Positions 21,665 through 32,900 of a stretch of 64,000 nucleotides of DNA are shown here, piece by piece. A program made the translations under genes and the position numbers. The DNA lies in contig OZ024940.1 in assembly GCA_964017235.1 (NCBI GenBank), positions 2,294,001 to 2,358,000 of the forward strand. The letters run 5' to 3'. Source of the stretch: Sabellastarte sp. h YS-2021. Its lineage: Eukaryota > Annelida > Polychaeta > Sabellida > Sabellidae. Under the pieces are notes generated by a model that saw nothing but the letters and a program-made list of their open reading frames with translations, did not search any database and was not told the origin of the DNA. The first letter of the stretch is position 1; every line of letters starts with the position of its first letter.

Positions 21665-24600
21665 AAGTATAATACAGTGGAACTGTCGTGGCTTTAGGCC
21701 AAATTTTGAAGAAATTAAAAATTTAATTTCCAATTTTAGACCCTACATTTTAGCATTGCAGGAAACTCATTTTAAAGATTCAGATAATGTAAATATTAGA
21801 GGATTTGATCATTATTTTAAAACTTGTATGTCTGAAGTAGATGGGAGAGCCACTGGTGGCTGCTCTATTTTTCTTAAGAAAGGTATACCCCATGAGGTAC
21901 TTGAGTTAGATACAGAACTGCAGGCAGTTGCTGTAAAAGTATCTCTACATAAAACTATAACTGTATGTAATGTATATATTCCACCACGTTTTAATGTTGC
22001 ACAAAGTGATCTTGATAATCTAGTCAACCAGTTACCTGCACCTTTTCTATTTATTGGAGATTTTAATGCACATAGTGATTTATGGGGTTGTTCCTCGTCT
22101 AATAGTTTAGGCTATAAGGTGGAACATCTACTTGAATCCTCTGATATTTGTTTACTTAATGATAAGTCACCTACCTACTTTCATCCTGCATCAGGTTCAT
22201 TCACCTCAATAGATTTGTCTTTATGTTCTGCATCTGTTTTTCTTGATTTTACATGGCAGGTCCATTCTGATCAGTGTGGTAGTGACCATTTTCCTATTTT
22301 AATTGATATAGTTAAGAGTATGCCTAAGGACAATGTTCCTCGTTGGAATCTTAAAAAGGCTGATTGGCCAAAATTCAAACTTCAGTGTTCTCTGGATATT
22401 AATAGGCATAATTTTACTGACATAACAGAAAAGTTTCCTGCATTTTTAGATAAGTTAAAGGACATAGCAACAAAATGTGTGCCAAAGTCAACTGGGCAGT
22501 CCACTGGTAGCTACAAACCATGGTTCAACAGTGAATGCAAAAAAGCTGTTAAAGCTCGTCAAAATGCAATGGATAAATGCCGTATAAATCCTACATCAGA
22601 TAACATAAATGAATATAAAAACTGTCGAGCCAATGCTCGTAAAATAATTAAAGAAAATAAAAGGAAATCATGGCATGAATATGTATCAAAACTAAATGTA
22701 AAGACACCAGCAAAGAAGGTATGGGAAATGATAAGGAAAATAAGTGGCAAACAAAGTAACACCACAATACACCATCTGGAAAATAATGATGGGACAAAAA
22801 TAACAGAAAGAGTTGATATAGCAAATAGGTTGGCCGAAGAAATCCGCAAGAATTCTAGCAGCAACAATTACCGTACAGAGTTTCAAAAATATAAAGAGAA
22901 ATCTGAAAAAGAACACTTGGATTTTGACACAGACAACTCTGAAAACTACAATGTACCATTTACCATTAGAGAACTATGTGATGCTATGAAAAAGTCTCAT
23001 GATACAGCCACTGGTCCAGATGAGATCCATTATCAGCTGCTAAAACATCTACCAAGAGACTCACTTATGGTGTTACTTGATGTATTTAATGATATATGGG
23101 CTTCAGGTGAAATTCCTGAATGCTGGAAAGAGGCCACTGTAATACCTATTTCTAAACCAGGCAAAGACCCAAAAAACCCGTCCAATTACCGCCCCATATC
23201 TCTGACGAGCTGTTTATGCAAAACCATGGAAAGAATGATTAATACTAGACTAGTTTGGTTCCTTGAGAAAAATAATATTTTAACAAAATATCAAAGTGGT
23301 TTTAGAAAAGGTCGAACTACAACAGACCAATTAATAAGACTTGAATCTTTTATTAGAGATTCCTTTTTAAAAGGCAACCATGTAGTCTCTGTATTTTTTG
23401 ATTTAGAAAAAGCCTACGATACAGTATGGAAGTATGGCGTTATAAGAGATCTACATAAAGTAGGCCTAAGGGGGCGAATGCCCATGTTTATTCAGAATTT
23501 TTTATCAAACAGAGTTTTTAGAGTTCGTTTAGGATCCGTTTATTCAGATATACATGGGCAAGAGATGGGTGTTCCCCAGGGCAGCATCCTCTCTGTTACA
23601 TTATTTATTTTAAAGATTAACAGTATTGCTGATGTGATTCCAGCTAGCTTTGAAAAGTCTCTTTTTGTTGATGATTTCTCAATCACTTGTTCTTCTAGAA
23701 ATATGGCTTCAATAGAAAGGCAACTTCAATTGTGTTTGAATAAAGTAGAGAAATGGGCTGATGAAAATGGTTTTAAATTTTCTAAAACCAAAACTGTTTG
23801 CATGCATTTCTGTAATAAAAGAAAACTTCATCCAGACCCAACATTGACAATATATAACTCACAAATCCCTGTTGTGTCACAAACTAAGTTCCTTGGTGTT
23901 ATATTTGACAGTAAACTGAATTTTAAGGCACACATTGATTATATTCGCCAGAAATGTGAAAAAGCCATGAACTTACTGAAAGTAGTTGCCAAACTGGATT
24001 GGGGAGCAGATAGAAGTGTTTTAATGAGACTTTATCGTTCATTTGTTCGTTCTAGATTGGACTATGGTTGTGCTGTTTTTAGTTCTGCTCGTAAGTCTTA
24101 TCTTAAGAAATTGGAACCCATTCAAAACCAGGGCTTGAGAATATGCCTGGGAGCCTTCAGGACTTCTCCAATGCAAAGCTTGTATGTAGAGGCAAATGAG
24201 CCACCCTTGTATTTAAGGTTTGATAAATTATGTATTCAGTATGCTTTGAAATTGAGAAGTAATCCTGACAATCCAGCTTACGATGTTGTTTTTAACCCTC
24301 AGTTATATGATCTGTATGATAAGAAACCATCTGCAATAAGATCTTTTGGGCATCGAGTAGAGGAAGATTTGTCTGTTGTCTGTCCTCAGCTGGATCTAAT
24401 TCAGACTGTGTCATTGCCAGATGACCCACCCTGGACTATACAGAAACCTCACATAGACTTATATCTCACACATCAAAAGAAACATCTTGGTGATGATTGT
24501 ATGTTTCAAAGTCTATTTGCTGAGTTAAGAAGCTATTACTCTGACCATAGGGCTATATATACTGATGGATCGAAAACAGAAAATAGGGTTGCTGCAGCTG

Positions 24601-25349
24601 CTACATCTGATGGCCTCAGTGCCCAGGTCAGACTTCCTGGCAATGCTAGCATATTCACAGCTGAATTACAGGCTCTGAAAATGGCTTTTAATATAGTTAA
24701 AAATTGTGATGAGGATCGTTTTATCATATTTTGTGACTCTTTATCTAGTCTTCAAGCTCTTGATAGCAACAACTGTGATCATCCTTTTATTCAAGATATT
24801 TTAAAGCTTTTTAATGATTGTTGTTCAGTAAATAAGAAAGTTGTTTTAGCTTGGGTTCCTAGTCATGTAGGCATAAAGGGCAATGAAAAAGCAGATGAGC
24901 TTGCCAAACAGGCCTTGAATTTTAATGTTTTAGACTTGAAAGTCCCCTATACAGACTTGAAAGTAAATGTAAATAGTGTTTTTAAACAGAAGTGGCAAGC
25001 TCAATGGAATGCGTGTCCTGATAATAAACTATTCCAAATAAACCCTACTGTTGGAGATTTTTATGTTTGGACGGATTTATCTCGTAGGGAAGAAATAGTT
25101 ATAACACGAGCCCGTATAGGACACACTTATTTCACCCATAGTTATCTGTTGAAAGGTGAAGATATGCCCTGGTGCATTCCATGTCATTGTCCTGATACAG
25201 TGAAACACATATTACTAGACTGTATCGACCTACGTGACACAAGAATTAAATACTATAGAAACATAAATAATTTAAAAGACTTACTATATGGAAACATTAA
25301 AGTTATATGTAATTATTTAAAAGAATGTGGATTATTTTATAAATTTTAG
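21645..25349 (+). CDS. LINE ORF2: endonuclease, reverse transcriptase, RNase H
   Basis: The 1,234-residue polyprotein would nick target DNA and copy the LINE RNA there. The APE-type endonuclease (residues ~5-225) has N13 in QWNCRG, E40 in LQETH, GDFNAH at 138-143 and SDHFPI from 213. The reverse transcriptase has SNYRPISL near 510, FFDLEKAYD, GVPQGS and the catalytic FVDD near 673. FVDD replaces the usual Y/FADD but keeps both aspartates. RNase H begins near 970 with YTDGS, then TAELQAL, FCDSLSS and PSHVGIKGNEKADELA. A Cys/His cluster, CIPCHCPDTVKHILLDC, closes the protein. The frame is unbroken, so insertion is recent. The start overlaps the ORF1 end by 20 bp, suggesting coupled reinitiation. 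Confidence 0.95.
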   Translation: MEPNKNKSIIQWNCRGFRPNFEEIKNLISNFRPYILALQETHFKDSDNVNIRGFDHYFKTCMSEVDGRATGGCSIFLKKGIPHEVLELDTELQAVAVKVSLHKTITVCNVYIPPRFNVAQSDLDNLVNQLPAPFLFIGDFNAHSDLWGCSSSNSLGYKVEHLLESSDICLLNDKSPTYFHPASGSFTSIDLSLCSASVFLDFTWQVHSDQCGSDHFPILIDIVKSMPKDNVPRWNLKKADWPKFKLQCSLDINRHNFTDITEKFPAFLDKLKDIATKCVPKSTGQSTGSYKPWFNSECKKAVKARQNAMDKCRINPTSDNINEYKNCRANARKIIKENKRKSWHEYVSKLNVKTPAKKVWEMIRKISGKQSNTTIHHLENNDGTKITERVDIANRLAEEIRKNSSSNNYRTEFQKYKEKSEKEHLDFDTDNSENYNVPFTIRELCDAMKKSHDTATGPDEIHYQLLKHLPRDSLMVLLDVFNDIWASGEIPECWKEATVIPISKPGKDPKNPSNYRPISLTSCLCKTMERMINTRLVWFLEKNNILTKYQSGFRKGRTTTDQLIRLESFIRDSFLKGNHVVSVFFDLEKAYDTVWKYGVIRDLHKVGLRGRMPMFIQNFLSNRVFRVRLGSVYSDIHGQEMGVPQGSILSVTLFILKINSIADVIPASFEKSLFVDDFSITCSSRNMASIERQLQLCLNKVEKWADENGFKFSKTKTVCMHFCNKRKLHPDPTLTIYNSQIPVVSQTKFLGVIFDSKLNFKAHIDYIRQKCEKAMNLLKVVAKLDWGADRSVLMRLYRSFVRSRLDYGCAVFSSARKSYLKKLEPIQNQGLRICLGAFRTSPMQSLYVEANEPPLYLRFDKLCIQYALKLRSNPDNPAYDVVFNPQLYDLYDKKPSAIRSFGHRVEEDLSVVCPQLDLIQTVSLPDDPPWTIQKPHIDLYLTHQKKHLGDDCMFQSLFAELRSYYSDHRAIYTDGSKTENRVAAAATSDGLSAQVRLPGNASIFTAELQALKMAFNIVKNCDEDRFIIFCDSLSSLQALDSNNCDHPFIQDILKLFNDCCSVNKKVVLAWVPSHVGIKGNEKADELAKQALNFNVLDLKVPYTDLKVNVNSVFKQKWQAQWNACPDNKLFQINPTVGDFYVWTDLSRREEIVITRARIGHTYFTHSYLLKGEDMPWCIPCHCPDTVKHILLDCIDLRDTRIKYYRNINNLKDLLYGNIKVICNYLKECGLFYKF

Positions 25350-25715
25350 CAATCTAATTTATTTTGTATTGTCGTAATTTTTGTTAAGTTATTGTGTGTT
25401 TTCTAGTTTTCTTGTTTTGTCTGTGATATATGTATATCTATTTTGTGTAGTCTAGTCGTATTTGTATTCTATTGTATTATGATATATTTTATATTTTCTA
25501 TGTTATTTTTACTTTCCTTATCTAGTCATTTGTTTTGGTTTTTTGACCAGTAAAGTGTATTGTATTTCTATTGATTGTTTTTTGTATAGTTCTCCATTTT
25601 ACTTGTATTTATTGATGTTGTATATATTTTAGTTAATGTACTTATTAGTTTTAATGGTGCTGTATGACACCAAGGTGTTTAAGCACCAAAATTTTTTAAC
25701 TTAACTTAACTTAAC
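25350..25715 (+). other. LINE 3' UTR with double hairpin and (TTAAC)n tail
   Basis: A T-rich UTR ends with GGTGCT…AGCACC (outer helix, 25,659-25,689) enclosing ACAC-CAAG-GTGT (inner helix), then AAAATTTTTTAAC and TTAAC repeats. The same double hairpin with different paired bases recurs near 43,704, 53,268, 61,920 and 62,254. Reverse transcriptases of some LINEs recognise 3' structures of this kind; the role here is inferred. Confidence 0.7.
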
Positions 25716-25897
25716 TTGAAAACAAAAATATCTTGTCTGACATCTTGCAATGGTTTTGAGATAACATCATGGCTGAAGTTGAATGGTTTCTTGATTTTGT
25801 GTCTTGGTGTTGGCTTGTCTATTTCTGTGTAGATAGTCGATGTGATCTATCCAGGGTTTTGGATGGTTCCGTCTCGTTTGTTTGTTTTTCAGGTCTT

Positions 25898-25928
<31 letters not shown>

Positions 25929-27180
25929 GGGGGGTGTTTGGCTGTATAAAAGCAATGTTTATGTGTTTGAAAACAAAAATATATTGTCTGACATCTTACA
26001 ATTGTTTTGAGAGAACATACTATGGCTGAAGTTGAATGGTTTCTTGATTCTATGTCTTGGTGTTAGCCGGTCTGCTTCTACTTGTAAAGTTGATGTGGTT
26101 TATCCAGGGTTTTCGGCTCTGGATGGGCCCTCTATTTTTTGATATTGTGTTTGAAAAAAAAAACATTTGGTCTGGTGTCGCCATAATTCCTGTGAGCCTG
26201 CCCAGACAAAGAGAAAAGGGTTTCCCCTATAGAGTTCAAAAAGTGTCCCTGTATAGACATCAAAGGGGGTGACAAGTACACATAATTGTAATTATTAACA
26301 GCTAAGCAGGGTTGTGACTGCTATGTGGATTCATTCATGTGAAGCTATGGCTGAAGTTGAATGGTTTCTTGATTCTGTGTCTTAGTGTTAGCTGATCTGC
26401 TTCTACTTGTAAAGTTGATGTGATCTATAGTCGATGTTATCTATCCAGGGTTTTGGATGGTTCTCTCTGGTTTGTTTTTCCAATTTTGGGGGGACGGGTG
26501 GGGGTAGGGGGGTGGGCGCTGTATTTACAGTTGAATATAAAAGCAATGTTTTGCGTTTGAAAAACAAAAACATATTGTCTGACGTCTTGTAATGGTTTTG
26601 AGAGAACATACTATATCTGAAGTTGAATGGTTTCTTAATTCTGCGTCTTTGTGTTGGCTTGTAGATAGTCAATGTTATCTATCCAGGGTTTGGGATGGTT
26701 CCCTCTGGTTTATTTGTGTGGTGTGGTGGGCCGGGGGGTGATTGAGCTGTATTTACACTTGAGTATAAAAGCACGGTTTATGTGTTTGAAAACAAAAATA
26801 TATTGTCTGAGATCTTGCAGTTGTTTTGAGATAACGATACTATGGTTGAAGTTGAATGGTTTCTTAATTCTGTGTCTTGGTGTTGGCTGGTATGTTCGGT
26901 GGTGTAGTGGTTAAGAGTTCTCGCCTCCAACCTCTGAGGCCGCCGGTTTGAATGTCGGGCTGGGCGCTTCATGTTGGAAAGTTGCTAGTTACTTGCCGAT
27001 GCCCGGTGGTTTAAAGTTCAGTATGCACTGGTTTCCTCCACCTGTAAACTACCCGTCGCAATATGACCCTGGCTGTTGAATGTGATGTTAAAAAACAAAT
27101 CTACTTATAAAGTTGATGTGGTCTATCCAGGTTTTTCGGCTCTGGATGGACCCTCTAGCTTTTCCATTATTATTGTTTTG
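25716..27180 (+). repeat. Diverged T/G-junction monomers after the LINE
   Basis: Monomer sequence resumes at the right TSD of the LINE. The copies are more diverged than in units 1-5 and include one linker (about 26,130-26,335) and a full SINE B at 26,894-27,099. Array similarity fades by about 27,180. Confidence 0.82.
26894..27099 (+). mobile_element. SINE B, full-length copy in array edge
   Basis: tRNA-like head, central body (CAGTATGCACTGGTTTCCTC, AAACTACCCGTCGCAATATG) and the shared SINE 3' module (CCTGGCTGTTGAA). It sits at the same monomer position as the deleted copies, so it probably shows the ancestral insertion before the deletion. Confidence 0.82.
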
Positions 27181-28106
27181 TGCGTGGGTGGGGGTGGGTG
27201 TAAGAGGTAAACAAAGTGTCAGATCACATCGACAAAAATTGCATAAACATTCTCTCAGCGTTTCTTAGCTAAGAATAGCTCTATTCTTAGAATTATTCTT
27301 GGGTGGTAAGCTTTCTACAGTTTTATATTTTTAGATGGAGCATAGCATAGCCTGGGAGGAACCCGACGTAATGTAAGAATGGGCTGAGGGGGGAAATTTC
27401 ATTGGTTTCAAAATTGGGGAAGAACATTTTCAATTCTAAATTATGGAAGCCGTAACAGCTAACCTCCTCGTGGTGGCTTCTGGAAATTTCCACTTTGTGG
27501 AAAGCTAATAGCTGTTTTATTTTCAAATTCACAATGTGGCCATACAAGCCGCGAACCTCAATTCCATAAATTTTCCATTCCATTCTACAGATAAAAACAG
27601 CAAGTTAAAAAGTTAAGTGTAGAGTGTAGATATTCATGAACTTTATTGCATTCTAATGACATAATAAAATTATGAAAATAAATTGAGCAGTTTAAGCAAT
27701 GTATTAGTATTGGAATATCCATAGACGATTCAATTTTGGTGAAAAATAATATCAAGTGAGATAAAATGTTTAAATATGTCCAACTGTGTGTCCTTCAAAG
27801 AATCTAGTATGGGTTTAAGTGACAGTTATATAACTAAGATAATAGATATAATAATTAAGCGTGCCTTGAAAAGGGGACAACTATTGTTTTCACTGTCAAT
27901 AAAGCCAGTAGCTCCAACTGCACCACTGTCAAAAAACCAGTGTCTCCACTCTCCAGTCCTGCCACTGCTAACGAAGCCAGTGTCCCTACTAAGAATGTTT
28001 CTGCTCCTACAAAAGAAAATGATCAAATTACAACACAGATTCTCCTCCAAAAGTAACACAGACTGATGATATGACCAATACAAACATTTTTCGGACCTAG
28101 ATATAT
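27180..28106. other. Unassigned DNA after the satellite
   Basis: No confident gene. An 86-codon minus ORF (27,323-27,583) has no recognisable motif. Around 27,890-28,060 a Ser/Thr/Pro-rich plus frame resembles low-complexity LINE ORF1 tails but cannot be assigned. Confidence 0.5.
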
Positions 28107-28331
28107 TTATATGGGTTTTTACATCACTTTCAACACTACAGGTCATATCATGACAGGCAGTTGGAATGGAAGAGGAAACTAGCACATACAGTTGGTCAAG
28201 GCTCTGTACTGTAAACTGTCGACCAATGGCAAGCAACTATCAGCTTTCCCACTTGAGGTTGGGCTGGGAAACAAATTTCGATGTCAGAGGTGGTAGGCCA
28301 GAGTGTTCCCACTCTATCACCATGGCCCCTT
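28107..28331 (-). mobile_element. SINE A, diverged, minus strand
   Basis: Reads in reverse as the SINE A head (GGCCATGGTGATAGAGTGG) through CTTGCCATTGGTCGACAG to the tail GTTGAAAGTGATGTAAAA. Clearly older than the 14,944 copy. Confidence 0.82.
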
Positions 28332-28379
28332 TTTTTGGACCCAGAAGAAAGTATGACAGCTGAAAAAAATATCAGCGGC

Positions 28380-28722
28380 AAGTATTTGGGATAGTTTAGT
28401 CCCTGTTAAAGGGCGTCCAAAGCACATGAACGTCAAGCACAATGATTGCTGAAATATCAACAGGAAGGAGTGTTATGTGGGAAAGTTCAGTGTCTGTGTT
28501 ATGATAGACTCCAAAGTACATGTATAATTAGCACAATACTTAATGAAATATTAACAAGCAAAGACAAGTATACGGGTAAGTTTATAGCTGTATTATGATG
28601 GTCTCCAAAGCACATATGTACAACAAGCAGAATAGTTGATAAAATATCAACAGGTGAAGACAAGTATACGGGTAATTTTATAACTGTATTATGATGGCCT
28701 CCAAACCAGATACATACAACTA
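28380..28722. repeat. ~95-bp tandem repeat, about 3.5 copies
   Basis: The phrase around CTCCAAAGCACAT…CAAC…GAAATATCAACAGG…AAGTATACGGGTAA recurs with spacings of about 94-98 bp. The last two copies are the most alike. Confidence 0.75.
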
Positions 28723-29035
28723 GGGGTTTGACAAGTACAAATAATTTGGGTCGATTATTTGCAGACAAAAAAATCGACTCAACATCGAGCCCTCACGAAG
28801 TTTAGTATCCACCAATACAGGAAACAACATCCAATATTGCGGCTCCTGTAAACAACAAAAATATAAAGATAAAAGCTTTGAATTAGCTGATGTTACCATA
28901 TAATATACTTAATATTATGTTAAAAATTGCGGATTATACGATTTAATGCCAGCAAGGTATGTTATTTATTTTTTATTTCCTAAAAAACGTAACCGCTTAA
29001 ATAGGTTGTTATATGCACAGCAGTAGTTGACCCTT

Positions 29036-29250
29036 AATTTATTTGGGGTTTTACGTTGCTTTCAACACTACAGATCATATCACGATGGGTAGTTGGAAGA
29101 GGGCAGAGGAAACCAGTACATACAGTTCGTTAGGGTTCTGTAATGTAAACTGCTGGCCAACAGCAAGCAACTACCAGCCTTCCCACATGAGGCCGTGCCA
29201 GGAACCGAACCTCGGAGGTGGGAGGTGAGAGTGTCGCCACTGTGGCCCCC
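29036..29250 (-). mobile_element. SINE A, minus strand
   Basis: Tail (GGGGTTTTACGTTGCTTTCAAC in reverse sense, split by one change) at the left, body and tRNA-like head ending near GTGGCCCC at the right. Moderately diverged. Confidence 0.85.
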
Positions 29251-29454
29251 TCGGAAGCTTTGTTTTGTCATGTACCGCAAGCAACTACCAGCTTTCCATA
29301 GTGACCTTGACCTTTCATAAATTGTCTCCAGTGTATGTACATTTTAGCAGTTTATGTACATTTGTTACATAGCTTGGGAAAATAAAAAACAGCTTTTGAG
29401 ATAAAAAAATATTAGAAATTTTTATCTGTTCTTATTCAAAATTATTTGAGCGTA

Positions 29455-29565
29455 ACCTCAGACTGAGAGGCCTGGGTTTGATTCCCAGTGATGTGTTTAT
29501 CAAGACATCATAGCTCAGTGATAGAGCACTCAGCCTGGGTGTTTCCGGATAAGATTTTAAAACTC
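29455..29565 (+). other. tRNA-like fragments
   Basis: A B-box-like GGTTTGATTCCCAG (29,470-29,483) is followed by an A-box-like TAGCTCAGTGATAGAGCACT (29,510-29,529). The order is reversed for one tRNA gene and no full cloverleaf can be drawn, so this is probably SINE or tRNA-pseudogene debris. Confidence 0.4.
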
Positions 29566-29950
29566 ATCACTTTGGCAAGATCAAAGGTCAAATTAAGATC
29601 ACGGTTATCACACCATGATGTTGCATACACCTTACAGTTTCAGAGGTATAGCCCAGACAAGATTTGTAAACTCGAGGTCACTATGGCAAGGTCAAATCAA
29701 ACTTTTTCCCCCTACCCGCCCAAATGCCCATGCGGACACCATGGGTGAAAAAAACTCTGCCCCTAAGGGCTGTGGGGTAAAAAGGCATAACTAGTGGTCT
29801 TTGACACATTGGCCTCAATGTGTCACCAAAGCATGTTTTGAAAAAAAAATAAAAATATTAATTAGTAATCTGTTTCATTGTACGTGACACACACTCATCA
29901 CAGGGTAAGAGAGCAATGACCCTACTAAGAATGAACTTCCTACAACTTAC
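29565..29950. other. No gene recognised
   Basis: A+T-rich single-copy-looking sequence with two diverged phrases of the type CAAGGTCAAATCAAA. Nothing else supportable. Confidence 0.5.
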
Positions 29951-32900
29951 AGTTTCGATTTATTGAGGTACAGAGCTATTCCATATACTGAATATGACGA
30001 ATTTTTAGTGGACAGACCTGTTACATACCAATCAGGTGTGAGATTTATTTAGGTACACACCTTATCCTTACACTGGATATGACGAATTTTGAGTGGACAG
30101 GCCTGTTACATATCACTCAAATCTGAGATTTATTGAGGTACAGAGCTATTCCATGTACTGAATATGACAAATTTTGACCGGACAGACCTGTTACATACCA
30201 CTCAGATCTGAGATTTATTGAGGTACAGATCTGTTCTATACACTAGATATGACGAAGTTTGACTGGACGGACCTGTTACATATCACCCAGATCTGAGATT
30301 TATTGAGGTAGAGAGCTATTCCATATACTGGATATGGTGAATTTTGACTGTACAGACCTGTTACATATCACCCAGATCTGAGATTTATTGAGGTAGAGAG
30401 CTATTCCATATACTGGATATGACGAAGTTTGACTGGACAGACCTGTTACATACCACCCAGATGTGAGATATATTTTAGTACACACCTAATCCATACACTG
30501 GATATGAAGAATTTTTACTAGACAGGATTGTTACATATCACCCCAATCTAAGATTTATTGAGTTACAGACCTATTACATATTACCCAGATGTGAGATTTA
30601 TTGAGGTACAGAGCTATTCCATATACTGGATATGACGAATTTTGAGTGGACAGGCCTGTTACATATCACCTAGATCTGAGATTTATTGAGGTACAGATCT
30701 ATTCCATATACTGGGTATGACAAATTTTTAGTGGACAGACCTGTTACAAATCACCCAGATGTGAGATTTATTGAAGTACAGACCTAATTCATACACTAGA
30801 TATGACGAATTTTGACTGGGCAGACATGTTACATATCACCCAGATATGAGATTTATTAAGGTACATACCTAATCCATACACTGGATATGAAGAATTTTAC
30901 TGGACAGGATTGTTACATATCACCCCGATCTAAGATTTATTGAGTTACAGATCTATTTCATACACTGGATATGACGAACTTTGACTGGACAGACCTATTA
31001 CATATTACCCAGATGTGAGATTTATTGAGGTACAGAGCTATTCCATATACTGGATATGACGAATTTTGAGTGGACAGGCCTGTTACATATCACCTAGATC
31101 TGAGATTTATTGAGGTACAGATCTATTCCATATACTGGGTATGACAAATTTTTAGTGGACAGACCTGTTACAAATCACCCAGATGTGAGATTTATTGAAG
31201 TACAGACCTAATTCATACACTAGATATGACGAATTTTGACTGGGCAGACATGTTACATATCACCCAGATCTGAGATTTATTAAGGTACATACCTAATCCA
31301 TACACTGGATATGAAGAATTTTGACTGGACAGGCCTGTTACATATCACCCCAATCTAAGATTTATTGAGGTACAGATCTATTCCACACACTGGATATGAT
31401 GAACTTTGACTGGACAGACCTATTACATATCACCCAGATGTGAGATTTATTGAGGTACAGAGCTAATCCATATACTGGATATGACGAATTTTGAGTGGAC
31501 AGGCCTGTTACATATCACCTAGATCTGAGATTTATTGAGGTACAGATCTATTCCATATACTGGGTATGACAAATTTTTAGTGGACAGACCTGTTACATAT
31601 CACCCAGATGTGAGATTTATTTACGTACAGACCTAATTCATACACTAGATATAACGAATTTTGACTGGACAGACCTGTTACATATCACCCAGATCTGAGA
31701 TTTATTGAGGTACAGAGCTATTCCATAGAGTGGATATGACGAATTTTGACTGGACAGACCTGTTACATACCACCCAGATCTGAGAATTATTTAGGTACAC
31801 ACCTAATCCATATACTGGATATGACGAATTTTGAGTGGACAGGCCTGTTACATATCACCCAGATCTCAGATTTATTGAGGTACAGAGCTATTCCATACAC
31901 TGGATATGACCAAGTTTGACTGGGCGGACCTGTTACATATCACCCAGATCTGAGATTTATTGAGGTAGAGAGCTATTCCATATACTGGATATGACGAATT
32001 TTGACTGGACAGACCTGTTACATACCACTCAGATCTGAGATTTATTGATGTACAGATCTATTCCACACTGGATATTACGAATTTTGACTGGACAGACCTG
32101 TTACGTACCAACCAGATGTGAGATTTATTTGAGTACAAACCCAAACCATATACTGGATATGACGAAATTTGAGTTGACAGAACTGTTACATACCACCCAG
32201 ATGTGACATTGATTAAGGCACAGATCTATTCCATACACTGGATATTACGAATTTTGACTGGATAGACCTGTTACATACCACCCAGATGTGAAGTTTATTT
32301 AAGTACAAACCCAATTCATATACTGGATATGACGAATTTTGAGTTGACAGACATGTTACATACCACCCAGATGTGACATTGATTAAGGTACAGATCTATT
32401 CCATACACTGGATATTACAAATTTTGACTGGACAGACCTATTACATACCACCCAGATGTGAGATTTATTTAAGTATACACCAATTCCATATACTGGATAT
32501 GGCGAATTTTGACTGGACAGACCTGTTACATACCACCCAGATGTGAGATTTATTGAATTACAGACCTAATTCATACACTAGATATGACGAATTTTGACTG
32601 GGCAGACATGTTACATACCACCCAGATGTGAGAATTATTTAGGTACACACCTAATCCATATACTGGATATGACGAATTTTAAGTGGACAGGCCTGTTACA
32701 TATCACCCAGATCTCAGATTTATTGAGGTACAGAGCTATTCCATACACTGGATATGACGAAGTTTGACTGGACGGACCTGTTACATATCACCCAGATGTG
32801 AGATTTATTGAGGTACACACCTAATCCATACACTGGATATGACGAATTTTGAGTGGACAGGCCTGTTACATATCACTTAGATCTGAGATTTATTGAGGTA

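Larger units (their letters stand above)
19754..25715 (+). mobile_element. Full-length I-group LINE with RNase H
   Basis: The 5,962-bp non-LTR retrotransposon is flanked by 12-bp TSDs TTGAAAACAAAA (19,742-19,753 and 25,716-25,727) made from the satellite monomer. Parts in order: GC-rich 5' head, ORF1 with CCHC knuckles, ORF2 with endonuclease, reverse transcriptase and RNase H, 3' UTR with a double hairpin, and a (TTAAC)n tail. ORF1 plus an endonuclease/RT/RNase H ORF2 and a short-repeat tail fit the I group (I or Nimb-like). ORF2 is open throughout. ORF1 has an apparent frameshift near 21,130 and a SINE insertion, so this copy is probably not autonomous. Confidence 0.93.
1..27180. repeat. 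Higher-order satellite array, about six units
   Basis: The block repeats in the same order: GC-rich minisatellite, linker with CRE/E2F motifs, T/G-junction monomers, second linker, next minisatellite. Anchoring on the TGACGTCA octamer, copies fall at 788, 4331, 7822, 10995, 15893 and 19097, so spacings run from about 3.1 to 4.9 kb. The unequal length comes mostly from differing numbers of monomers and minisatellite repeats. Units 2 and 3 are nearly identical, as are units 4 and 5, which points to recent unequal exchange. A LINE splits the last unit. No conserved reading frame spans the units. Confidence 0.93.
18264..27180. repeat. Satellite unit 6 and degenerate array edge, split by a LINE
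   Basis: Minisatellite 18,264-19,031, linker 19,032-19,500, then one monomer broken by the LINE at 19,754. Array sequence resumes at 25,716 and runs to about 27,180 with more diverged monomers, a single linker copy (about 26,130-26,335) without minisatellite, and a full-length SINE B. Greater divergence here fits an array edge escaping homogenisation. Confidence 0.83.

Noticed and set aside
25696-25717. Telomere-like repeat at the LINE tail
   Set aside because: The repeat is TTAAC, not TTAGGG, and has only about four units. It is the LINE's own 3' tail.
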